Assembly (NCBI GenBank): GCA_947561715.1
Contig: OX387203.1
Span: 9,672,001-9,736,000, forward strand
Source: Ascidia mentula
Taxonomy: Eukaryota > Chordata > Ascidiacea > Phlebobranchia > Ascidiidae
Length of the DNA stretch: 64,000 nt
Direction of reading: 5' to 3'
Part shown: positions 47,170 to 58,600 of the stretch, piece after piece
How positions within the stretch are numbered: the stretch's first letter is position 1
Layout of the letters: every line of letters starts with the position of its first letter
Translations under genes and position numbers: made by a program
Notes under the pieces: model-generated
What the model saw: the letters and a program-made list of their open reading frames with translations, nothing else
The model's database searches: none
What the model was told of the DNA's origin: nothing

Positions 47170-50100
47170 ATGCTCGCTTTGAAAGTTCTTTGCTTTTTTC
47201 TTTGCTTTTTGGCATTTATTAACAATGGAACCTCATGGTAAGATTGTTTTTTATTTGTTAAACAAGTTATTTAATAATATTCTGAATATCTGTAAACTGA
47301 AAATTTTTTTAATTCGTTTCAAAATCAAAATTTGCACCATAGTTAACCACGCCACATGTTTATATCAAATTACTGCTACATTGTTCCAAAAATAAACAGT
47401 GGTGATTAGACAAGTCGAAGTTTGTTTCAGAAAGTATTTGATCACACGCACAAACAAAGAAAAAAAACTTATCCATTGCACTCAATGTTGCAGGAGGCGT
47501 CGACGAAGACGAAGAAGATGCGACTCCACGCCTTGCCAGTGGACCTGGGGAGGCTGCTCACTGACTTGTGGAAATGGATCCCAATCTCCCCGAGTAACAC
47601 GAAGACAAGGAAGTTGTGGCGCATGCAACTTACCCGGCGCGAGGAGGTGCAACACCCAATGTTGTCCAGGTTTGTGTGTATCTTTCTGTGTGTATGTTTT
47701 GATTTTCAAAGTACAAAGAAACAAATTAGGAGCAAGACGAACATTTTCAACACCATAACTCTCTTTATATGCAGTGTTGCGCAAACTTTGTACACATTTA
47801 AATATATACTTAGTTTTGTACAGTGGTTAGTTGTTTTCGAATATTTCCTACTCAATAAATTTTCTGCATGCTTCTGTACGGCCTTTAAATACACTTTTCA
47901 CATGAATTTTTTCACACAAAGATACTTCTGTACACAGTCAGCTGCGTTTGGGGATCGTGGGGAATTTGGGGGAAATGCTCAACAACATGCGGAAGCGGAA
48001 CCAGGACACGAAGTCGCGGATACAGCAGGGGCGCTAGTTGTGGAGGCAGTGGTTGCTCTGGGCCTTCGACTTCGTCGCAAAAGTGCAATACAGAATGCTG
48101 CCCAGTAAATTGCGTCTGGGGTGCTTGGGGAAACTACGGATCCTGCTCCGCTAACTGCGATGGTGGAACACAATCAAGGTCCCGTTCTAAAACCAGATCT
48201 CATTCTTGCGGAGGTTCTTGTTCTGGCTCTTCAGCCTCGTCTCGCCCGTGCAATACTCACCATTGCCCCATAAATTGTCTTTGGAGTTCGTGGGGTAAGT
48301 TTGGAAGCTGTTCCGCAGGTTGTGGTGGAGGAAAACAGACGAGGTCAAGGAGCATTGCAACTAACGCTCAGCACGGGGGTGTTGCTTGTTCCGGATCGGT
48401 TTCTTCCTCAAGAGATTGCAACACACAACCTTGTCCGATTGATTGTCTCTGGAGCGACTGGGGCGGATTTGATTCGTGTTCCCTTCCATGTGGCGTAGGA
48501 ACACAGCGACGATCAAGGAGTGTCACTGTTGAAGCTCAGCACGGAGGTACGACTTGTTCCGGATCAGCCTCTTCCTCAAGAAATTGCAACACACAACCTT
48601 GTCCTATTGATTGTAGCTGGAGCGCCTGGAGCGGATATGAGTCATGTTCTCTTCCATGTGGCGGTGGAACGCAGCGAAGATCACGGAGTGTCACTGTTAA
48701 AGCTCAGCACGGAGGGGCAGAATGTTCAGGGTCTTCAACAAACTCACGAATTTGTAACTCTCAGCCATGTCCAATTAATTGTCGCTGGAATTCGTGGGGA
48801 GAATATGGTGGTTGCTCTCTCACATGTGGAAGTGGAACACAGGCAAGGACAAGGAGTGTTGCTGTACAATCCCAACACGGTGGCACTCCCTGCAGTGGTT
48901 CGACAACGTCATCGCGTACTTGCAACAGCCATCCGTGTCCTATAGACTGCGAGCTTGGAAACTGGAGCAAGTTTGGATTTTGCTCTGCTGTTTGTGGCAT
49001 AGGTGGTCAGACACGCACACGCGAAGTTACCGTAATCGCGCAACACGGGGGAATAGCCTGCACTGGATCAAAGACCGATACAAGAAGTTGCAACACACAT
49101 CCGTGCCCCATACATTGTACGTGGGGACCGTGGAGTGAATTTGGGGGCTGTTCGGTGAGTTGTGGTGGAGGAAATGAGAGGAAAACAAGGTCGGTATTGG
49201 TAAATGCTCTGCATGGTGGCATTCCTTGCCCTGGCTCTTCGTCGTTTATCCAATCCTGTAATACTCAGCCTTGCCCTGTTGATTGTTTATGGGGAGAATG
49301 GAGTGATTACAGCCAATGTTCTGTGAGTTGTGGTGGGGGAACTCAAACGAAATCTCGGAATATCTTTCGAAATTTAATGCACGGCGGATCAAATTGTACA
49401 GGACCTAATGATCAGACTCAAACTTGCAACACCCAATGTTGTCCAGTTGACTGCCAGTGGGGACAGTGGAGCAAATTTAATGATTGTCCAGTCAACTGTG
49501 GGAGTGGTACACAGTTTCGCAATCGTCACGTTCTGGTCGCAGCTGATTGTGGTGGGCAAGCATGCATGGGCGAAGATACCTCGTCACAATTCTGTAACAC
49601 TCATTGTTGTCCCGTCGATTGTCAATGGGGAAAGTGGAGCTACTTCGGCGAGTGTTCTGTCCAATGCGGTGGAGGCGAAAAACACCGTCATCGCCAAGTT
49701 TCCATGGAGCTCGCGTGTGGCGGAAAAACCTGCAATGGTTCTGATATTGATTCAACACCGTGTAACACACACTCATGTCCTGTGGATTGTGTTTGGGGTA
49801 ACTGGGGTGTTTGGGGTAACTGCAATGTCACCTGTGGCGGCGGAACGAAGAAAAGATCCAGGAAATTCGATGTGATTGCCCAACATGGCGGAGTCGAATG
49901 CATAGGCCAGATGGCGGAAAAAGAGTAAGCGGTTATTTGCCACTTTTTACCGCGTAGGTTTCGTTTGTTTTCTAATGTTGAACTCTAAACTTAAAAACGT
50001 TTCTTGCATCTGGACAGATAAATATTATTTTGACCAAAGGTTTAAATTCTAAACTTGTTATGTTTTCAACTTTCCTGCAGACCATGCAACGATAACTGTT

Positions 50101-53100
50101 GCCCTGTCGACTGTGTCTGGGAGAACTGGAGTGATTGGTCAAGCTGCTCAAAAACTTGCGAAAGGGGTTAGTAGCATAACAATATTGCCCATATCAAAAT
50201 AAACACACAACTAATATAAATTTGTTTCCAGGTTCGCAGTCCAGGTTCAGAAGCAACAGCGTATTTGAATTTTGCGGTGGTTCACCTTGCAATGGCAGCT
50301 TCACTGAAGAGAGAACGTGCAATGATGTTTGCTGTCCTGCAGATTGTGTCTGGGGTCAATGGTCGGCTTGGGGAGAGTAAGTTGATTTTTCCGGGTTTGT
50401 TCAATTCCAATGCAAGTGGATATAATAAGAAAATTTGAGATTTATATGCTACTTAACCGCCAAAATGTTTCGACCATAGTCATTAATATGATATTGTACT
50501 TGCAGCTGCAGCAAATCGTGTGAAACTGGTTTAAAGGTAAGGACAAGAGATATTACTTCAAACAAAACTTGCAACGGAGCGGATTGCATTGGCGAACACA
50601 GGGAGAAACAACAGTGCAACAGTCAATGTTGTCCTGGTTAGTTTAAATATAATCTAATTTCCTTAAACTGATTCAAATGTAATTTTCAATGTCGCTTAGG
50701 TTTTATTGCAATCGTCAAATGACCACAAAAATATGTTACTAAAACATCATTTTGTTTACAGTTGACTGTGCTGTATCGGTTTGGAACAACTGGAGCGCTT
50801 GTCCACAAACATGTGGCGTTGCGAACATCAAAGTCAGGAACAGATCAGTGATCACTAATGACACGTGCGGTGGGAAGGAATGTCCGACCCTGCTGGAAAT
50901 TGAGGGTTGTGAAGTGGTTTGTTACAATGGAGCCACTGCGACTGCTACGGGTTGTTTATGTGAACCAGGGTGGAGTGGTCTTTGTTGTGATCAAGGTACT
51001 TTTTAAATTATTTCATTTGTTATCTGTACTACACAAAAGGTAATGTATTTTTGGTAATGTAATCTGTCGCTTTTAAAGCTTTTGGGAGTGTTTTATTCCC
51101 TTTTCACCCCAAAATCACAACTTTTCCAAAGCAAAGCCGTAAACAAGTAATCTGCAGCAATGAAGCAGGGTGAATACGTGACTGTCTGCATTTCCAGACG
51201 TTGACGAATGCACGCAACAAGGAAATAGTTCATGCCCCTTGAAGTCGGTCTGCGTCAACACAGAAGGAAGTTACCGCTGCGATTGCGACCCAGGCTACCA
51301 GAAAAACGGCGACATGGGATGTGAAAGTAGGTTTCTGGCTAGTGTGGAAAACTTCGAAACTTGTGCACCCGAAACACTTTTTTTGAGAAAAACATGTTTA
51401 CTTCCATATTGGTTACTTAGTGTATAAGCATACAGTTTGTTTTTGGCGTGCATGCAATAAAAATCTAGTATAACATACATTTGTTTCGAACAACAACATT
51501 CTATACCCTCTGTTACAGATGTTGATGAATGCACAAGTCTGATTTCGAACTGCCACCAAAACGGTCGATGCGTTGACACTGAGGGAAGTTTTCTTTGCGT
51601 GTGCAAGACTGGATATTCAGGAAATGGAACAGTCTGCTCAGGTGTGCCATTGCCTATTTTGTCCCTAATCTAATTTATATTGGCTACAGAAATATTGTCG
51701 GAATATGGTTTATTGATTATTGCTTTCAGTTGTTGTTAATTATCTCGTACTTTGTTCATGTTCCACATAGCACAATGAGGCTATAGAAAAAAATAGGTTG
51801 ATGTTAACATTCAACATCAAGAATTCTTGACATTTTAATTAGTAGCAGAGTGTGTTTTTCTTGTTTCACATCATATCACACGACACAAATTTTGAATCAC
51901 ACGTTTTTCACCATGCAGAAATAAACGAGTGTGAAGTTGGCACTGCTACTTGCCCAGACAACACCGCATGCGTCAACACTCAAGGAAGTTATTCCTGCCC
52001 ATGTTTGCCTGGCTTCATATTTAAAGACGGACAATGTTCTGGTTTGTTCTGTTGGAATTTTGTTTGTTTGTGATTCTTCTTGCAATACATTTGGTTCAAA
52101 ACTATGTTCAATAAAAACCGTCAGATTTCGAAAACATAAAGTTTTTAGCATCAGAATAAAATTACACATATTTAAAAATTAACATTTGTTAATCTGGTTG
52201 CTCTTTTAAATAACCTTGCGCACGAAACTTGTTCTTCATATATAATTTGACTGATCAGTGCCAAACTTTTGAACCAACAGATGTCAACGAATGCCAACAA
52301 GGGAATGCTGAATGCGATACCAATGCTATTTGCGAAAACACCGTCGGTTCGTACAAATGCTTCTGCAATGAAGGGTTGTCAGGAGACGGAAAGACTTGCG
52401 TTGGTAAGAACCTAACGTAACAACTGAAAATAAGTAATTCTGGAATTATATGTCGAGGCTTGGTTGGTGAGAATTTAGCTTACTATATCTATGGCATTGC
52501 TAACAATATTGCATCATGGTCATTAGAACCAAAGTTATGACAAACTTGCTAAGTTAAGTTAAAAAATGTAACTTTAAGACATGGAGAAAACACGTGGTCC
52601 ACAACATGCAGATCAAAGTTTCCTACCAAAATTACGAAAAAAACAGACGTTTAAATGTTAAAACTTATTTATGTACAGGGATTGACGAATGTGTTGAATT
52701 TGGTGACGAAGCATGCCTACCCAACGCCTTGTGCACAGATCTACCGGTTGGATTTCAGTGTGACTGCATGGCAGGTTTTACCGGCAATGGTTTCCTGGAA
52801 TGCAGCGGTAAGCCTTTTGAATTCGTTGAGTAGACATTGTCAAACATGTGCAAGTAAACAACATTAAACACAAGAGACTAGCATGTTAATTGCTAGGCGA
52901 AGGAAATTTGTAAACATTGATTTTATTGAATCTATTGTAAATATTCAGTCCATAACGAGTTTTAAAAGGTAACATACAACCAAATATGTTTACATTACCA
53001 ACGCATACAAGATTACATCTAAGAACTGTTTGTAAATTTGTAGGCGGAAACGTTAGACAAGATCCGCATCAATAAAATATTAATTTAATAGTCTGTTCTT

Positions 53101-54258
53101 CTGGTACAATAAAAACGTAACTTTATTAACCGTAATGATACTGGTACAGCACACAACCAACACCAAGAAAACGCATAAAAAAAATAAAATGTTTCATACA
53201 AGATATCAACGAATGTAGCGACCCTCAGAAGAAACCTTGCACCGGTGATTACATGGAATGCCATAACACAGTCGGTAGTTTTGAATGTACTTGTCCTTCC
53301 TACATGGGCCTCCAAGATGGAAACTGTGTTGGTAAAAACCGTCCGCAAATTTTCATTTAATGTTTGTAAATTATACGTGGAGTGATTGTGGGCGTTAACA
53401 GATCTAAAAGAGACCAACAGATGTTATGTAAACGGCGTTAATTGAATTTTGTGGATATTGCAAATAAAAAAGACTGTCCACAATGTTGGTATTTAACAGC
53501 ACAAAGATAGCCGAAATACAAACATTTACTTTCCTAAATGCAAATTTTCATGCCTCAAATGTCAATTATTTTCCAACCTGAAATGAATCATCCGTTGTCA
53601 TTCAGTTTCGGTTGCAGCGAAACAACCTCATCAGATTTCGTAACAGACATGTGACAACTTTTATTTCAGAACTTCCTCCAAGCTTTGCTTTGAGAATAGG
53701 GGAGGAAAAGAAGGAATCTTCAATGCTTGGAGGAATCAAAGTTCAAAAGTTGGCGCTTTACGTGCTTTCAGGAAGCGCAGCGGTTCTGTTGCTCGTCCTT
53801 CTTGCACTGCGGGTAAAGTATAATTTTTGATATTTTAAGTATCGCTTATAGTAACAATGCTTTTTTTAAACCCATACAATAACTGCCCATGTGTTTGAAG
53901 TTGCGGTTTTCGTTGGAGTTTTTATATTAAATAGCATATAACCAGCTGCACTTATATTAAATAGCATATGCCGTTAAGTCGGCAAAGTCGTCTGATAGTC
54001 ACACCAGCTGCACTGATGAGACCTTATAGGTCGAAACAGAGGCCATCTGTATGCAGCTTACACAATGCATATTATTGGCTCCACTTTGGTTATTAGACCA
54101 ATTACCATTTATCCTTTTTCAAGGTGTACAAAAGACGGACAAATGCCATATCAAACGATGGAGTATCGAATCCGTCTGACGAAGGAGGCGAAGGGACATA
54201 CAAGGCCTCCGACAACGCCGGGTTTGTTGCTGACGAAATTGATGACAAGGATCTTTAA
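47170..54258 (+). CDS. Gene H: complete TSP1/EGF single-pass membrane protein
   Basis: Exons: 47170-47237, 47494-47669, 47938-49924, 50081-50166, 50232-50376, 50506-50636, 50762-50995, 51198-51326, 51519-51641, 51919-52041, 52281-52403, 52679-52807, 53203-53331, 53670-53812, 54124-54258. The sum is 3861 nt, 1286 residues, in frame with GT/AG borders. Order: signal peptide ([16 protein letters not shown]), eight consecutive arginines (a possible proprotein-convertase site), atypical TSP1 ([10 protein letters not shown]), about 14 TSP1 modules, a mixed TSP1/EGF-like module (VRNRSVI...GLCCDQG), six calcium-binding EGF modules, transmembrane helix ([19 protein letters not shown]), and a 44-residue acidic tail ending DEIDDKDL. 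The most complete family member here. It probably sits at the cell surface and binds other proteins or glycans; the exact role is unknown. Confidence 0.87.
47938..49924 (+). CDS. Exon 3 of gene H: TSP1 array
   Basis: Eleven full TSP1 modules and most of a twelfth in one open exon without methionine until late, so it is easily missed by a start-codon search. Modules run from VSCVWGSW to [11 protein letters not shown]. Many have WxxW (for example WGPWSEF) and CSxSCG sites for C-mannose and O-fucose. Module 7 (DCELGNW) lacks the first tryptophan and resembles the expanded module type of gene I. Confidence 0.9.
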
Positions 54259-54332
54259 CGTCCGACTGTGATATTTTCAATTTTTCAAATATGCTTAACA
54301 TGTGTTGTTTGTAACATACGTCCCATGTTGTA

Positions 54333-54338
54333 AATAAA
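54333..54338 (+). terminator. Polyadenylation signal AATAAA of H
   Basis: AATAAA 75 bases after the H stop codon. Gene G lacks it because the duplication ends just before it, so G must use another signal. Confidence 0.6.
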
Positions 54339-55604
54339 CATTTGATTTTTGCTCCAAACTCATCGCTTTTCATGACAAGTCATGCAGTAATTAATCAACA
54401 TTGACTGAGAGCTAAAACAACAATAATCCACAATATAGTATAAGGTTGATGGTTTTTGAAATGTTTTCAAATATTTTCAAAGTTCCGGTTTCTTCTCAGA
54501 CATGGACAAAATTTAAAACTACATATTTTAGTCTTTTCCTTTGCAATACGTGTGATATAAAAGAAAGGATCAGGTGCTTGATCCCTAACTTAAATTCACA
54601 AATTTCTCTATATGTGCATAGGCAGCTGCTCATGAACGGCCACTTTGCGTGCGGATTGCATTTCCGAAAAGCAATCGATTGGAAATTGTGACTTGGAATA
54701 GGTTGTGCTTCCCATACATATTATGTTGTTGCAGCTTCCAAGAAATAAAATCAATTCGCAGAAGTTTTCCGGATTCTGAAATTAGCGTAAATAGGCGTAA
54801 TTACTTCAATCTTTTTTCCTTGAATTCATGAATTCATAAATCGAATTATAACACTTTGCTCGCCTACTAACTTAGCCCATTGACCCGCAAGTCAGTCATT
54901 TTTCTACTAATTTCTTCCTTGGAAAAACACCAACTCCTACATTCTATTTAAATCTGACAGCATTAATTGCTTTAATTTTGTTTTGGGGATTAAGCTTGCA
55001 TGGCAACTTTCACTGAACTGCACTCTTCTCTTTAATATCTTCCTTTGGTGCATTGGCTGTGAAATCATAACTGCTCAACATGAACGAACAAAGACAAACT
55101 ACCATGCATCATTACTTGGTTTTATGACATCGCATATTTATTATGACGAAATGATGCTCGAATACATTCACGTCATACGAATACGCCACAATGAAAATAC
55201 AGTATGACGGTGAACATTATGAAATGGGAGTAGTTCCTGGGGTTTAAAAATTAAGTGGGAGGATTAAATAAAAATCTTCATCTTCATTTTCGTGCTTAAT
55301 AGTCTGGAGGTGCACGTTCTGCAAACAAAATCATGTGCCGATCAAATTAATTATATTATCTTTTTGATAAAAATCAACGCACTTAACATATTACTTTATC
55401 GCCCCCCACAAAATGTTGGGGAAACAAAGAATAAATTTTATAACAGGAAGGCCTAATTATTTTTAAAAGTGTACAAAAATATGACAGTTAACACATTTAA
55501 ACGCTTATAACGTCGCTTTTTATGGTAGCGGCATGATTTTCGCCGCAGTCATTTGCACAAATGCTGAGGTATAGCTACCGTCGGCCTTAAATTATTTGCG
55601 ACAA
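54339..55604. other. Spacer between convergent H and I
   Basis: I searched this stretch on the minus strand for a transmembrane exon for gene I and saw none. The open frame at 54983-55207 (+) has a hydrophobic start but no family resemblance or splice context. Nothing else is recognised. Confidence 0.5.
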
Positions 55605-58600
55605 TTATTTAAAACTCCCTCGGGACAAACCTTGGCACCGACCGTCTTCGTAGACCATGTAACTAGGGCAAGCACAGTTGAAACTTCCTGGTGTGTTTGT
55701 GCATTCCATGTAGTCGACAGTACACGGGTCCGAAAGGCATTCGTCGATATCTTCACAAAATTTGAACAATAATACAAGAGAAAAAAAGAAGTAATTCTAA
55801 AATTAATGTAATTCCACTTGGCACATATGTAAACGTCATAACATTTCAAGTTGGCATGTTAGACTTCATGTTAGGCTCAGAACCACTAAACATAACTGTG
55901 AAGAAACGACAAGGGTTCAAACCACGCAAGGAGCGCAATGCTGTAAATGTCGTTTGGTCTTATTGGGTCGATCACGTAGGGTAGCAATGAGCAATGAGTT
56001 CAAACATTGACATACAAAGAAAGTACGTTTAGTTCTTGTCAACACAAAGCTTTCTTCGGGCAATCTCGTGCAGAAATATTTAAACAAACCGCATAGGTTT
56101 TCGGGAACCGCATTAGTATCGCAAATAACATCTTCTGGCAATCGTTAACATTTAAGAAATTTTGGGACGATAAACTTTGTAGGATACTACTTTCCAGTAC
56201 AAACCGAAGCATTGGCCGTCTTCGGACTCAAAGCCAGGGAGACAAGGACATGAGTAGCTTCCTTCTGAGTTGACACATATGCTGTTGTCTGGGCAGGTAG
56301 CAACGCCAGTTTCACACTCATTTATATCTAAATAAGACCACTAAAATTAATTCACAAATCGTATTAAAATAAATTGGCAAGCGATTGTATTATAGGAATA
56401 AGCAATACTGATAATGCTTATTAAAATGGACGAAATACAACGTACGACTTATTAAACATATTATGGCCTATGGCTCTGCTACAACGTATGCAGTGTACTT
56501 GAAACGCTTTGTTTTCAAAAAATACTGCAATGTATTGATTCTATGTAGACAGTTTATGTGTCAACAAGAAAAATTCCCTTGCTTGATGCGACAAAAGTTT
56601 ACAAAATTTCAGTTCAAGCTGTGAGAAAATCCTTTGGAAGTAAAGTTTATACGACGCAGTAATATGCCGCTAACGATTTTTAATCATTACTATACACACA
56701 AAGCATGTAGAGTTCTCACCGAAACAAGTTTTGCCATCACCAGTCATTCCTTCTCCTATGCAGTAACATTCGTAGGATCCGAGTAGATTTTCGCAAATCG
56801 CGTTAATGTCGCAAGGATTCTCTGGATGGCACTCATTTATATCTGTTTGTTAATAAGTTATACATAGTTATTATGCCAGGGCAAGGCTTAAGCATTTCAC
56901 AAATTTGACCTTGAAAGGTACGCCTGAAAGTGGGCTCTGCAAATTTTTAGGTGAGAAAGAGGCCCCGCATTTCTTTTGCTAATTGCTAAACACCATTTGG
57001 TTTCCTTCATAAAATGGGGCCCACCACAAAAAAAATTGAGAAGCCTAGGCCTAGAAGTGGAACAAAACGAATGTACCCCAACACAAATTTCCGTTTCCAG
57101 AAAATCCAGCCTCGCAGAGGCAAAGGAAACTTCCATCGGTGTCAACACAACGACCGTTTTGGTGGCAATTGGCAATCTGCTCGGTGCATTCATTGATATC
57201 TAGGAAACGAGGAATACTTGATTTACTTGTGCTTGACAGTATATTGTAATATTTTTATGATTTTTGTAACGCTTTTTTGCCAAATTATGAACAAATATTA
57301 TTCAAGCCACTGAAAGGCAAAAACGATTTTATTGCAACATTTCCCAGAAACCCACTTTCACATTCAAAGTCGCTGTTTTCCATGTAGCCAGATTTGCAAT
57401 CGCATCGGTAACTTCCTTCTGTGTTGACGCAGACTGATTTCAAGGGGCATGAACTACCTTCTTGTTGGTTACATTCGTCAACGTCTGGAAAAAGCAGAGA
57501 ATCAAATTATGAATATGTCTCTACACTACTCTAATGATCTATTTAAATTGATACAGTGACTTTTCTAAGCAAATGAGAATACGCATGCTGATAAATGATG
57601 TTAGGAGTTATCTCTCATACGTCATACCTTTTTTGTTGCGTTCAACAAATGAGATAAATATAACATGTACCTTGATCACAACATAGACCGCTCCACCCTG
57701 GTTCACATAAACAACCTGTAGCATTCGCAGTGGCTCCATTGTAACAAACCACTTCACAACTCTCAACTTCCTGCAGGGTCGGACACTCCCTCCCTCCACA
57801 CGTGTTATTAGTGATCACTGATCTGTTCCTGACTTTGTTGTTCGTCACACCACATGTTTGTGGACAAGTGCTCCAGTTTTCCCAATCCGATACAATACAG
57901 TCAACTGTGAAATAATATTAATGTTTAGCGGATATCAAACGAAAAACAAAAAAGAAATTGTTTTTGTGCCAATGCCCTTTGGCATATATTTTGTTGACAA
58001 CTGTATTCCAAATCAAAAATCCTCTTGTTTTTCTTATCATTCATGGTTAAAGCTAAATGACTTTAACGAACTAAAGTATAACAAATGTTTAGGTTTTAGT
58101 ATTGTTTTTGAACTAACCGGGACAACACTGAGGGTTGCATTGTTGTTCTTCCCTGTTCTGACCAATGCAGTCTGCCCCGTTGCAAGTTTTATTAAAACGA
58201 ATGTTCCTTGACCGTATCTTAAAACCCGTTTCGCAAGTTTTGGTGCAGCTAGATATAATGTATACAATATCATCAAGATGACACAAATTTGATTGAACAA
58301 AAAAAAAAAATTGAAATACTTACTCTCCCCAAGCCGACCACTGGCCCCACACACAATCTGCAGGACAACAAACATCATTGCACGTTCTCTCATCCATGAA
58401 GCTGCCATTGCACAGGGAACCACCGCAAAATTCAAATACGCTGTTCGTTCTGAACCTGGACCGCGTACCTGGACACACACGTTTACTGTGTGTTATTGTG
58501 TTAAATTTTTTAGATGATTATACTAACGTGATACACACCTGCTTCACATGACTTGGAGCAACTCGTCCATTCACTCCAAGTTTCCCAAGCGCAGTCAATT

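Larger units (their letters stand above)
46983..54325. repeat. Large inverted duplication, right arm (gene H)
   Basis: Inverted partner of 15316-23163. Exon lengths agree exactly for most exons (68, 1987, 86, 145, 131, 234, 129, 123 and 143 nt), showing that the duplication is recent and both arms are under similar constraint. Confidence 0.85.

Noticed and set aside
47422..48108. 228-codon plus-strand open frame overlapping H exons 2 and 3
   Set aside because: It reads through the intron in a different frame from the TSP1 modules; the module frame is supported by G, B and K.
54124..54258. C-terminal DKDL of H, E and F as an ER-retention signal
   Set aside because: The predicted topology puts this end in the cytosol, where KDEL-type signals do not act, and the sequence is not a standard variant.
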